Source of the DNA: Panorpa germanica
Taxonomy: Eukaryota > Arthropoda > Insecta > Mecoptera > Panorpidae
Length of the DNA stretch: 64,000 nt
Assembly (NCBI GenBank): GCA_963678705.1
Contig: OY783219.1
Location: forward strand, 6,200,001-6,264,000
Reading direction: 5' to 3'
Both the position numbers and the translations under genes were made by a program. Positions within the stretch are counted from its first letter, which is position 1. The number at the start of each line of letters is the position of its first letter. A model generated the notes under the pieces. It ran no database searches, was not told the origin of the DNA, and saw only the letters and a program-made list of their open reading frames with translations. Positions 24,483 to 34,386 of the stretch are shown piece by piece.

Positions 24483-24665
24483 ATATTATAAAGCGACAGA
24501 GTTTGTTTGTTTGAACGCGCTAATCTCCGAAACTACTGGTTCGAATTGAATAATTCTTTTTGTGTTGGATAGTCCAGTTATCGAGGAAGGCTATAGGCTA
24601 TATAACATCACGCTGCGACCAATAGGAGCAAAGATATAGTGGTAAATGTGTAAAAAACGGGAGAA
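24483..24665 (+). repeat. 183-bp tandem unit, first copy
   Basis: From ATATTATAAAGCGACAG to AACGGGAGAA. The second copy is 26436-26618, differing at two positions I can see (CACGCTGCG/CACGCTACG and AATGTGTAAA/AATGAGTAAA). The two copies were adjacent before the LINE inserted. Confidence 0.85.
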
Positions 24666-24691
24666 ATATTATAAAGCACAATCGAGTAGTC

Positions 24692-24712
24692 ATTCGATAC
24701 GTGATAGACGTG
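24692..24712 (+). promoter_or_regulatory. Probable internal RNA polymerase II promoter with DPE
   Basis: AGACGTG at 24706-24712 matches the downstream promoter element consensus RGWCGTG of Jockey and I-type LINEs. Counting from the first base after the target duplication it occupies +29 to +35, within a base of the canonical +28 to +34. An initiator-like TCATTC lies at 24690-24695. Copy 2 lacks this segment. Confidence 0.5.
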
Positions 24713-24863
24713 TTTTGTTTGTTTCCTTAAAATAATTTAATTGAACTAATATTATTAAATATACATATATATAAATTAATTAAAAAGTAAATTTAAATTT
24801 AAAGTAAAATTGCATTATCTAAAATATTATTATTTTAATATTCAAATTTTCTGAATTTAAAAA

Positions 24864-26188
24864 ATGAATTTGAATTCTGAGGGGAAAGTGGGAGTTGACC
24901 CCAATATAAATTTATACAATGAAGATAATTTAACTTTATCTTCTTATAAAATTATGATTCAGAAAGAAGATATTCTAAATGAAAAATATGGGATCAGTAC
25001 ATTAAAAACAGCAAAAATGCTATATAATTCAGAATATGGAAAAGATATTACAGAAATAAAGAAAATAGGGAAAAATAGAATAATGGCGGTATGTAAAAAT
25101 CCTAAATCAGCTAATATGTTAGTGAAATTAAATAACAAGAAAACATCAGGAGTTGATATGTTTATACCAATGTTTTGGATTACAAGAATTGGAATTATCA
25201 AAAATGTAGATATTGAATTTTCGGAGGAAGAATTAAAAGAAAACATTTATAGTGACCCGTATAAAATCCACTCCATAAGGAGATTAAAAAGGAGAGTGAA
25301 AGTTGAAGATGAAATTAAATATGAGGACTCTAGAAATATTATCATTTTCTTTGAAGGCCAAAATTTACCTCAATATATTTATATTTGGAATGCTAAATTA
25401 CCCTGTGAACCATTTATTAAAAATACGAGACAATGTTATAAATGTTTAAGATATAACCATACGGCCAATCAATGTAAAGGAAAGAGTAGATGTAGCAAAT
25501 GTGGTTCAAATGAACATACGCTAAATTTATGTAAAAATGAAATTATAAAATGTGTAAATTGTGATGAAGAACATGATGCTACTGATAAAAATTGCAAAGA
25601 AAGAAAAAGGCAACAAGAAATAAAAATTTTAATGGGAAACAGAAATCTTAGTTATCAAGAAGCCGCTATTGAAATACCTCAAATTTGGAAAGACAAAAAT
25701 TCGTATGCTGTAACTACAAAAAATAGATTTGATATATTATCTAATTATGAAAAGGACTTTCCTCAAAATTTAACAAGTCGTGAAAATAGTATACCATCAT
25801 ATAAGCCAGCACCCATTAGAAAAAGAACATATTTAGATAGAAACTGTAAAAAGGAAAATATTAAAAAACAAAATAATATAAATGATAATAAAATTTAAAC
25901 TAAACAGAATGAGAAAGAACAAAGTTTCATTAATTATATTACAAATTCTACACCTAGAACTTATAATACAAGGAACAATTACAGAAAAAATGAACAAGAT
26001 AATGACGAGGAACAAACAGAAAATAATTCTCAGAGGTCCATAAAAGTACCAAAAATTCAATCCAACTCTAAATTATTAGTATCACAAAATTTTAGTGAAA
26101 ATAAAAATGAAGAAAGAAATAAATTCATGACGGATTCAAATAAATTTTCTATATTTGAAAATATAGAAAGAGGAAGAAAAATAATATA
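24864..26188 (+). pseudogene. LINE ORF1 (Gag) with a premature stop, copy 1
   Basis: Encodes the RNA-binding ORF1 protein of an I/Jockey-clade LINE, which would coat the element's RNA. The open part runs 344 codons to TAA 25896-25898. At that codon copy 2 has GAA where this copy has TAA (one G-to-T change), and the same frame continues afterwards as in copy 2, so this is a nonsense-mutated allele of a 440-residue protein. All three zinc knuckles, beginning CYKCLRYNH, CSKCGSNEH and CVNCDEEH, precede the stop, so a truncated product could still bind nucleic acid. The missing part is the basic, Asn/Gln-rich tail. A 95-codon antisense ORF is a shadow. Confidence 0.85.
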
Positions 26189-26256
26189 ATATAAGAGCAT
26201 ACATATTAGAGTAACATATAAAATTATAATTATTAAATAGCGTCTATTCGTAAATA

Positions 26257-26328
26257 AGGTTTCTAGAAATTGATATTATACAGTGGAACGGACGGAAATT
26301 AATTAGTGAAATATTAAAATATTTATAA
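26257..26328 (+). pseudogene. ORF2 endonuclease N-terminal stub, copy 1
   Basis: After the ORF1 end, the frame reads IDIIQWNGRKLISEILKYL and then TAA. The QWN core with a following L...L..YL helix is how the apurinic-endonuclease domain of I/Jockey ORF2 proteins normally begins. Everything from there to the 3' tail (reverse transcriptase included) is missing. The same stub is present in copy 2 at 51282-51344. Confidence 0.6.
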
Positions 26329-26435
26329 ATTTGTAAAATTAAATTATAAATTATAAAAGATGTATTTAAAAAAGATTGTTGGTGGCTATGACGAAAGAAA
26401 GTCAAGGCAAATAAGTGAATAAATATAAAAAAAAA

Positions 26436-26618
26436 ATATTATAAAGCGACAGAGTTTGTTTGTTTGAACGCGCTAATCTCCGAAACTACTGGTTCGAATT
26501 GAATAATTCTTTTTGTGTTGGATAGTCCAGTTATCGAGGAAGGCTATAGGCTATATAACATCACGCTACGACCAATAGGAGCAAAGATATAGTGGTAAAT
26601 GAGTAAAAAACGGGAGAA
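26436..26618 (+). repeat. 183-bp tandem unit, second copy
   Basis: Second unit of the tandem pair at the Helitron 5' end; its first 12 bp double as the right-hand target duplication of the LINE insertion. Confidence 0.85.
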
Positions 26619-26844
26619 ATTATTTCATCTTTGAAGCCTTCCGTTGCGTGCGCCGTGAAAACGGTTCAAGATACACAAAAAATATGTATTAAAGAATAAT
26701 AGCTCTTTTAATGATCTAAAAAACAGTCCGCGATAGTATATGTCTATCTTTTAAGATTAACTCACAAAAACCGTTTTTATGGTATTTCAACAAAAAACTT
26801 TAAAGATTACAATGATAAATAACTCCCAAACAAAACCAACTCGC

Positions 26845-26985
26845 TCTCTGCGCTGGCCGGCGCGGCGGGAGAGAGGCGGTGCTTGCGGGCAAGCCGGGAG
26901 GGGGGTGTAGCTCAACGAGATACCATGCCGCGCGGGTCACTCGCGCGGTCGGCTCCCTACTGAACGGTTGAATGCAGCGCTAATT
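26845..26985. other. GC-rich island inside the Helitron
   Basis: A markedly GC-rich patch (GGCCGGCGCGGCGGGAGAG, then a region with GCCGCGCGGGTCACTCGCGC) in otherwise AT-rich DNA. It has short palindromes but no ORF; it may be captured foreign or host DNA within the Helitron. Confidence 0.5.
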
Positions 26986-27132
26986 TGTTTATGCGATATA
27001 ATTATCATCGTAATATTACTTTTTAAACACAGTTTCATTTTGTAGTTGTTTTCTATATAGTAGGTACTTTATTTGTTTTAGGATAGTATTTAGTTACACA
27101 ATAATAACACTTTTTTGTTTTTATGTAGATTA

Positions 27133-27486
27133 TTTTAATATATATAAATTACGTGTCACTGTGTTGTCCGCTATGGACTCCTAAACTACTTAACCGATTT
27201 TAATGAAATTTGTACACCGTGTGCAGTTTGACCCAACTTGAAAGATAGGATAGCTTACATCTCAATTTATTTATCTTATTGCTAATTATTTGTCTATTAA
27301 TTATCTGTATATGACATATGACATCGGGCGACGATGATGGCGACATCTGTTGACTAGATTGAGTAAATATTCTGTTGAGTAAATCGAAATCTGTTGACTA
27401 GATTGAGTAAATATTCAATAGATGGCGCTATGTAATGTAATATGACAAAAACGTTAGTCACAGCAACGCGTGGCCGGGACAGCTAG
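27133..27486 (+). mobile_element. Helitron 3' segment / non-autonomous Helitron, copy 2
   Basis: Aligns along its whole length with 8295-8627 and 46542-46878, including AATTACGTGTCACTGTGTTG and the 3' end GGCCGGGACAGCTAG, but its 5' end reads TTTTAATATATA rather than TCTTAATATATA. It forms the 3' end of the composite element at 24474-27486. Confidence 0.8.
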
Positions 27487-28746
27487 TAATGAATAAATTA
27501 AAAAATATATATTTTTTTAGTCAGTTTATATGAAAAATTATTTGTTGTTATATGTAAAATAAATATGGAACGAGTTAAATATTTCAATTTAAAAATGGAA
27601 TTAAAATTTGAAATGAAATTCAATTCACACACAAAAGACAGTCGTCGCTTGTGACGGGGGTTAACTCTAGTATATTTATAAGGTTCAATAAAATGTATAA
27701 TTTTCATGCTTTCAAATATCAAAGATATTAATCGAATGTTGTCAATCGAATTAGTACGAATTTTTCACAAGAACCTTGATCCAGTCAAGAAATTCTCTTT
27801 CATATTCTTTCCAATGTATTCGTTTGGTCACTCCTGTATTCAGACGGCTTTGTCGCTTGCAGTGTGCGAGGGTTCGGATAGGTAAAGCGTAGTAGCGTAA
27901 GGCTTGGTCCAGACGCCATTAAGTTTTTATAACACTTGGCGTACAGCACCAGGCGGCAAATTTAAAATTTTTAAAGATGTATATACCTTGATGGGTGTTT
28001 TTATATAAAATATGACTTTATGGGTTTTCTAATAATATTTTTACGTTAAAATAATTACAGATCGTGCTATAAAAACGAACAACGGGCTATAACAATATGG
28101 ACTATAAAACGAGTGAGTATGTTAGTTTGGCGTGGTCTTTTGAGCATTCTGTAGTAATAAACGTTTGACACATTTCTTGCGATTACAGTAAACCATGTTT
28201 CGTGACTGTAAGGCGCGAACACGAACTATTAGATGGATGTGCAATAACAATATGGCGTTATAAAATGCTTACAAAGAATGATGAAACATTAAAGTGTGAG
28301 CGTCCTATCCTAGATCCTACTCCCAGTAGAATTATTGCAATAGCTTCGCCAACAACAAGACAACTAGAATATGAAATCACGAAATGAATTTTGTCGCCGA
28401 ATTATTATAAATTAAATACATATATTAAGTAAAACAATGGTTGAAGTCTTACATCAAATGTTATGAAATATTTAAATAAAACTTAATGTCTGTCAGTGAC
28501 TCCGAACTATAAAGTCATGCCTTATAAAAAATACTAGTAACTATATTGCTCGAGGAAAGATTGTACGCGTTATATTGCGAGACAAGTGTTCGACATTTTT
28601 GTGACATATTTCACATAGAAATTATTACTTTGTGACCTTTGTTGTAAACAAGTTTATGTTTATTTAAATTTTCTATTTCTTTTGTTTATTTGTTGTTAGA
28701 TGGGAGTAAAAGAGTGAAAGAGGGAGTGAATGCATGATCCGCATCA
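27487..28746. other. Non-coding DNA; start probably continues dispersed repeat C
   Basis: The first 35 bp resemble the continuation of repeat C near 47.44 kb. The rest has a 61-codon ORF (28202-28387) that I do not recognise and do not call. Confidence 0.35.
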
Positions 28747-28974
28747 GGGACTCTATTCCTGAATCTTGCGAGCAATGATCGTGATCGAATAGATATGATT
28801 TATATGGGTGCAACATTTTACGAATCACTTTTAAAGAAGTTTTTATGAACTCTAATAATAATTAATAATAAAATTCTAGAACAGTGCGTATAATAATTCG
28901 TAAAATGTTTCACTCATATAAATGAGATCTGTTCGATTACGATCATTGCTCGCAAGACTAAGGAATACGGGCCC
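28747..28974. mobile_element. MITE with about 80-bp terminal inverted repeats
   Basis: Left arm GGGACTCTATTCCTGAATCT followed by TGCGAGCAATGATCG; the right arm read in reverse complement is GGGCCCGTATTCCTTAGTCT followed by TGCGAGCAATGATCG. The pairing extends to ACATTTTACGAAT, with an AT-rich centre of about 65 bp. No coding capacity. The target duplication is not clear, so the superfamily is undetermined, although GGGCCCGTATTC-type ends are common in insect MITEs. Confidence 0.8.
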
Positions 28975-29769
28975 ATATTTGAGCCGGATATGCTCTCCGA
29001 CTTCAGTAATAACTCTAAATACCTATATAATAAATAAAAACAACCGTTTTTTGTAACCTTTGCCCCCAATATTTCCACTAGCAGTACGAAATTGTAAATG
29101 TTCTCTAGATTGCAGAATATTATTATATCACTTCTAGATTTCTTCTATATATAGTAAACCATAATCAACGACACAAATGACTTTTTCTTTTCGTTTTGTA
29201 TTACTAAATCCGGCTCAACTTCTGCGGTTCATTTCTTTGTGACTAATCTCGAATTCAAGACACGCATAATTGACTGCAGTTCTTTGTAGTTTATTGCAAC
29301 AAAGTAAATAGTAGAATAAAAAGACGCGCCCAGATTTGTAAACCGCACAAGCAACCGCTGCACCTGTCTATTGGTCGGTATTACAGGTAACTAGAAAACA
29401 GTGAAGTACAAAAAGTAAGACATTAAAATTTTATAACTTATTTTTTATAACTACTTTTTTAATAATACTTATTGTTGAGTTTAATTTCGCTTTATTTGAT
29501 GTTTTGAAACGGTATTTAAATTCATCAATTATAGTTTCCCTTTTTCCATTTTCATTTAGTAGGTATTTTGGGTGCTCCTTTATCTGAAGGAGACTATACG
29601 AATTTTAAATATTTTTACGTATTACGAAACTTGTTTAGACCTGCCTATATCAATTGCAAACAGAATTTTTTTTATATGTGTAAAGAAATTATATTTCGTT
29701 AGTTGGTAAAAACTCATCTGTCGGTAAAACAGTGACCATATACTCTACAGATAAAATTGTAAGGAAAAA
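28975..29769. other. AT-rich DNA, nothing recognised
   Basis: Only a stretch near 29670-29700 (TGTAAAGAAATTATATTTCGTTAG) resembles the left flank of repeat A at 6.05 kb. Confidence 0.35.
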
Positions 29770-30017
29770 TCGTCCAACATAGTTGATATTTGAGGTCGAC
29801 AAAACTCACTGTGCAAAATTTTAAGTTATTATAAAATTAGAAAGAAAGGAATTGATAATTTAAATAATAAACTTTAAATGTCGTTTCTTTGATTTCAGGT
29901 AAGATAGTATGATTTAAGTTAAATAGTGTAATTATTATAATGTGTATGCAAATTACTGAAAGAAAAGTCTTTGATTTCAAAAGCAACACATAAGTTTGAT
30001 TAAAAATTTACAACTCA
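29770..30017 (+). repeat. Dispersed repeat A, copy 3
   Basis: Reads TAGTTGATATTTGAGGTCGA, then AAACTCACTGTGC, AAATGTCGTTTCTTTGATTT, CAGGTAAGATAGTATGATTT and AAAAGTCTTTGATTTC. It matches 6071-6305 closely and extends somewhat further left. Confidence 0.6.
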
Positions 30018-30044
30018 TAATAAAATGTTTTTTATAGATATAAA

Positions 30045-30378
30045 GTTATACCAAAAGCAGCCCCACTGTATGGAAAGGATACTTTCGACTCTTGCAGATT
30101 TGGGAAAGAAAAATTCTGAGAAACATTTATCGTACAATAACTGAACACGGAGAGTGGAGAATAAGAACAAATATGGAAACATCTGATAGATATCGAGAAT
30201 TCAACATTATGACAGAAATAGGAAGGAAAACTCCAAAGGTTAGTGCATGTAGGAAGAATGGACTAAAGCAGAACGACTAAGAAGGGAACCCAGAGAAGTA
30301 AGAATGAGGAAGAGAAGTTTAGCTAGAGACGAGTTGGAAAGAGCAAATTGGAATTTTTTAGTTGCAAAAGTAATATAA
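30045..30378 (+). pseudogene. LINE ORF2 C-terminal fragment (RTE-like), frameshifted
   Basis: The segment from about 30088 reads LQIWERKILRNIYRTITEHG then EWRIRTNMETSDRYREFN. The WERKILR.I...  ..G.WRIRTN pattern is typical of the region after the reverse transcriptase in RTE-like insect LINEs, as I know them. After a frame change at about 30260 it continues AERLRREPREVRMRKRSLA to ANWNFLVAKVI and a stop at 30376-30378. The expected GHV.RM segment is missing. Immediately upstream, LYGKDTFDS is a decayed match to the preceding motif. Dead fragment. Confidence 0.6.
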
Positions 30379-31367
30379 CATATGGTGCAATCGTTTCCTA
30401 CATATATTTTATTTTTCATTTCAAACTTGTTCAAGAACAAACGAGTTAATAATCTACAATCTGTCAAAGTAAAACATAAAAACATATAGTAATTATATTA
30501 CAAAGATAATAATTATTGTTAAATAATGTATATTACTGTATTACTAATTGAAACACTGCAAGAAATCACTTCTCTATTTAGTGAATAAAACACAATTAAA
30601 ATGAAAAGAATAGATGGGAATGGCATCTAATACTTATCTAACAGCAAGAATTAACGTTGACAAATCTTTAATTAAATAGATACGGAAATCGACCTTATAC
30701 CTTATACTGATCAATTAATTGCAGCTTAATTATTTATTATAAAACAACTTGTTAATACTTGTGTTCCGGTTTAAACCAACTCTTTGACTTCCGTGTTTGT
30801 TTGGTAATTAAATAAATAATAATAATAATATAATAAATGAAATATTAATGAATGTTCGAAATGAATATATTTATTAGCAATGTTTCACGTATCGATGTAT
30901 TTGACATAGCGTTATTACAAATGATTAGTCATATGTCAAACAAATACATTGAGGATGTATTATATACATATATATATATGTGGGGTAGAGTAATATTCCC
31001 ATCTGGGACTCAAACCAGAAGCATTATTAGGACGCGTCTCGCTGTACAACCGCATGACGTCGTATGCATTGGCAATTGTATATGATTGACAAGCTGGGTT
31101 GAGAACAACTGACAAATGAATCATGGGAAATCAGTGGGATATAAATTATTGTATATGTCATAAAAATATGTATGTATTTGCGGTTTATTATAGTGTGGTA
31201 GTCTCCCGCTAGGTGGGTTCATAGTTCACGGACAATACTCGACGCGAACTCAAACATCAATTATAGGTAATTAGGAAACATTTCTGTTTAATTTACTCTT
31301 TAATTGTGTGTGTGTGTTTGTTTGTAATGCGTCGTCCAAATCGTTTTTAGACTGGAGTGTACTATAT
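30379..31367. other. AT-rich DNA
   Basis: Contains small AT runs and, at 31003-31014 on the minus strand, GGTTTGAGTCCC, which looks like a tRNA/SINE B box but without a convincing tRNA fold. Confidence 0.35.
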
Positions 31368-31541
31368 GGTGAGGCAGTGACCACTAAAGAACACCATCTA
31401 AGTTTTTATAATATGACTTTAGAGCAAACACCCGTTCTGTACTCGATAAACGCTCTATGGCTACTAAAACTTCCAGCTGTCTAAATGCACAAGGATAAGT
31501 CCCCACTTCCATCTGAAATCGTGCCGCTTCACTGCCTCACC
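31368..31541. mobile_element. Short MITE with 13-bp perfect terminal inverted repeats
   Basis: Ends GGTGAGGCAGTGA and TCACTGCCTCACC, 174 bp apart, non-coding, with TAT-containing flanks on both sides. Superfamily undetermined. Confidence 0.7.
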
Positions 31542-31740
31542 TTATATATTTGTAGAACTTTTGTGATCCAAACCAATGCGACATTCATATAAATGTATGA
31601 AATCTTTATAGCTCTACTAGACATTGGGATATTTTTCATACATTCTGCCTGACCGACTGCTAGTTGGTTAACGCACAACCATTTGTGTAGAAAAATGAAA
31701 ATATTTTTTGCGTTTACATTCTTGTAAATTTGTTTTTTCG

Positions 31741-31990
31741 AGGCGACAATTTGCTTTTCACCGCTAAATTTTGTTTTTTTCACCTTAAAATATGTTTTTC
31801 GCCGCTAAAATTTGCTTTCTTGCGCCGACAATTTGTTTTTCGCGGTGAAAATTACATTATTAGACTTTTTATTACATTCTTTTTTTAATTTTATAACCTA
31901 TAAAATGATAACTAAAATATTATAATAATGACAGATAACCTTGCTGAGATAGCATGATATTTCATCTGTTTCACACTTCATCGTGGCTTG
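31741..31990 (-). repeat. Inverted fragment of the minisatellite-bearing repeat
   Basis: Reverse-complement relative of part of the hAT element at 33728-34386: five ~21-bp units of the TTTTTCGCCGCTAAAATTTG type (31741-31860), then a module readable on the minus strand as GAAATATCATGCTATCTCAG. Terminal repeats are not found. Confidence 0.65.
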
Positions 31991-32110
31991 AAAAAATTAA
32001 ATAAATTCTCTTTCTTTTGTGGAACAAACTAAAATGTAGTTAAAGAAATTTCAACAACCGAGGTAGGTCAATGGAGGAGCACTAGGTTACTAAGAGCTAG
32101 AACCTGTAAA

Positions 32111-32272
32111 AACAAAAGGAATGATCGCAAAGTTTAGACTAGTTAATAAAGAACAGAAGAAATTGGAACACATTAAGAGTTGGTGTTGGAAGAAAATGAA
32201 AAGTGGATTATGTCTGGAGGACGATGGATAGCGAAGGTAAGTAGAAAGAGAAGAGAGGAAGATATATTTTAA
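32111..32272 (+). pseudogene. R1-type LINE ORF2, C-terminal fragment
   Basis: Reads IAKFRLVNKEQKKLEHIKSW, then after a frame change ENEKWIMSGGRWIAKVSRKR and a stop. It corresponds to IAKFRFGNE, TLEHIKF and KRWMAEIEKR of the fragment at 14.3 kb. Frameshifted and isolated. Confidence 0.65.
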
Positions 32273-33727
32273 TTCTAAATTAAGTTATGCTAAGTGCAAA
32301 TAAGATTAAATGGAATGTAATAGTAGATTGTACAACCGAGAGACGAAAGAATTATAAGAACATACAATACCATACTAAGCTAGATACATAGATTCGCATC
32401 CTGGCATTAAGTTTAATACGTCAGCCTCAATAAAACTAAATATGTATTAAGCTACATGTTGCTCTATTGTAGACGTGTTGTACAACCTAATCCAAGATAT
32501 CGTTTGAACGTGTCGTAGTAGTTTGGACAACGCATAATGCTGCGTTTTGGTTTGGGTTGCGATTGGAAATAAATTATTGATTTACGGTAACATTTTGCTT
32601 TACACAGTTAAGTGTTGTTTAGATTTATGATAGCCTTGTGAGAGGTAGTGGTGTCAGGTGTGACTGCAAGCCAATGGGAAGTTTGGGTCATGATTTAAAC
32701 CTACATGTGAATGGTAATATTTGTAATTATACAGTATAATGAGTGATAATTGGTTATTTAACATTAATAGCATTGATTATAATTAATAAACTGCAAATAT
32801 ATTTTATTTTCATAGCTTTCCACATTAAAAAATATTCTGCTTGCATAGAAAAATCGAGAAAATGTTTATTTGATAAGCTTGCATGTTCCGCTTTTAATAA
32901 AAATGAAATGGAATAAATAACGCAAAGCAAAATATGTTTTATTAATACACATCATTATATTACATATACATGATATTGTTATACGATGGTTACATTTTAT
33001 ACTTTGTACGGAAAAAGCTATGAATATAAATAACCAAGTTAATTAATATAAATAATTAAAATAAAAATATAAATCATAATGAATATCATATACATATAAA
33101 TATAAATGTAATTTGTAGTTCTGTAAATAAACACCAGGCGTGCTAGTATTTAACACTATGATGGCGCTGGTGTATTTCAAATTGACAATAAGTTATTTAA
33201 ATGAAATAGAATTCGTGATACATGTCGTACAAGTGTTTATGGTAACAGGGTTGAATTAAGGACATGGGGGTTTATGAAATAACATCGTTTCTATAAAGAT
33301 ATTTCCTGAAATAAAATTGGCACTTGATAAAAACATGAAAATCGCACGATACTAAATTTGGTGGCATTACAGATTTTTTTAATGATAAAAGACGGGCTTG
33401 CTAGAGGCCTGAATATAGTACTCTTCACCTATATTTCAGGTCTATTTGGACTCCGGTCTTTGTCACATACACCACTTCGCATGTGACATTTCTACACACG
33501 CCATGATAAAGCAAGTCATGCATAAAATAAACTACGCATAGAATTGCACCGGCGCGACATTTGAAACACAACCATTTATATTTTATATTTCATTGAAACC
33601 GGATTTTGCAATAAAACTTATTATTCATAAAATTAAAGCACTTTTTATACGCGAGTTTCAACAACCATGTACTGGTAATTGTAATTGTGATATTTTCTGC
33701 TTGCACAGTACTGTACAAAGTATAGAC
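32273..33727. other. AT-rich DNA, nothing recognised
   Basis: No ORF or repeat that I can support. Confidence 0.3.
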
Positions 33728-34386
33728 CAGAGATTCACAAGCTTTTGTGTCTGTGGGCCACATTGAGGGATCGAAAATATCATGATGACTGATGAAAACG
33801 AGAATAAACAGTTAGTTTAAGTATGAAAATTCACGATAAGTGTGCAACAGAGATAAAATATCACGCTATCTCAACTGTCAGTAATAATAACAGCTATCTT
33901 AGCTATTAGTTGTGTTATAATATTTTAGTTGTCATTTTATAGGTTATAATATTAATAAATAAAATTTTTAATGTGAAAATATAGCTTTCCGTGGCGAAAT
34001 TTCGTTTTCCGCCGCTAAAATTTGTGTTTACGCGGTGAAATATTGCTTCTTGCCGCACACATATGATTCTTCGCCGCTATAATATAGTTATCCGTGGCGA
34101 AATTTTGTTTTTCGTCGCTATATTATGGTTTTCTGTAACGAAATTTAATTTTTCGCCGGTATAATATGAGTTTCCGTGGCGAAATTTGGTTTGTCGTCAC
34201 TAATATATGTTTTCCCGCGTAGAAATATTGCTTCTCGCCGCAAAAATATGATTTTTCGCCGCTATAGTACGGTTTTCCGATGCAAAATTTCATTTTTCGC
34301 CGCTACAGTATGCTTTTTTTTTGAAAATAAGATTTTTCGCTGTGACCTATGAAACAAGAAGGTGGGCCGTAATTTGAGGACGCCTG
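33728..34386 (+). mobile_element. Non-autonomous hAT transposon carrying a minisatellite
   Basis: Starts CAGAGATTCACAAGCTTTTG and continues GTGGGCCACATTGAGG; the right end in reverse complement reads CAGGCGTCCTCAAATTACGG and continues CCCACC. These are typical hAT ends. The flanking 8-mers GTATAGAC (33720-33727) and ATATAGAA (34387-34394) agree at six of eight bases, the expected length for a hAT duplication. Inside are a module shared with the Harbinger element at 22.5 kb and a tandem array. No transposase. Confidence 0.8.
33977..34345. repeat. Minisatellite of ~21-bp units in alternating orientation
   Basis: About 17 degenerate units. One type carries TTTTTCGCCGCTATAATATG and the next CCGTGGCGAAATTT, so the CGCCGC core of one faces the GTGGCG core of the next. 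Each pair gives a roughly 42-bp repeat with hairpin potential. Units are too diverged and lack identical repeats with unique spacers, so it is not a CRISPR. Confidence 0.8.

Larger units (their letters stand above)
24678..26435 (+). mobile_element. Gag-only I/Jockey-clade LINE derivative, copy 1 (full 5' end)
   Basis: Flanked by a 12-bp target duplication ATATTATAAAGC (24666-24677 and 26436-26447) and ending in a short poly(A) run, the hallmarks of LINE-type retrotransposition. It has 43 more 5' bases than copy 2, starting ACAATCGAGTAGTCATTCG. ORF1 (24864 onward) encodes a zinc-knuckle Gag; almost all of ORF2 is absent. A 17-bp deletion at the ORF1 end relative to copy 2 removes its normal stop region. 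It needs reverse transcriptase supplied in trans. Confidence 0.9.
24474..27486 (+). mobile_element. Composite Helitron, about 3.0 kb, carrying a nested LINE
   Basis: The 5' end TCTATACTAATATTATAAAG lies directly after an A, at a junction confirmed by the empty-site sequence of repeat C near 47.43 kb. The 3' end GGCCGGGACAGCTAG is followed by T, and the flank TAATGAATAAATT resembles the empty-site continuation TAACGCATAAATT. One insertion therefore probably spans both ends. Contents in order: a 183-bp unit present twice in tandem, the gag-only LINE inserted 12 bp into the second unit, a GC-rich island at 26845-26985, and a 354-bp 3' segment nearly identical to the short Helitrons at 8.3 and 46.5 kb. 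No Rep or helicase gene is present. The alternative is two separate adjacent Helitrons. Confidence 0.6.

Noticed and set aside
24959..25246. 95-codon minus-strand ORF, repeated at 49956-50243
   Set aside because: Exact antisense of the LINE ORF1; hydrophobic only because AT-rich Lys/Asn/Glu codons read backwards give Phe/Ile/Leu codons.
24666..26618. An unusually long (~190 bp) target duplication around the LINE
   Set aside because: The right junction falls 12 bp into the unit, and copy 2 also has a 12-bp duplication, so a pre-existing tandem pair plus a 12-bp duplication is simpler.
28202..28387. 61-codon ORF with a fairly balanced composition
   Set aside because: No homologue recognised, no conserved copy in the window, no clear splice or promoter context.
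31003..31075. tRNA or tRNA-derived SINE on minus strand (GGTTTGAGTCCC)
   Set aside because: Only a B-box-like motif; no A box at proper distance and no cloverleaf that I could fold.
33977..34345. CRISPR-like regular repeats
   Set aside because: Units are degenerate, contiguous and alternating in orientation, with no unique spacers, in a eukaryotic transposon.
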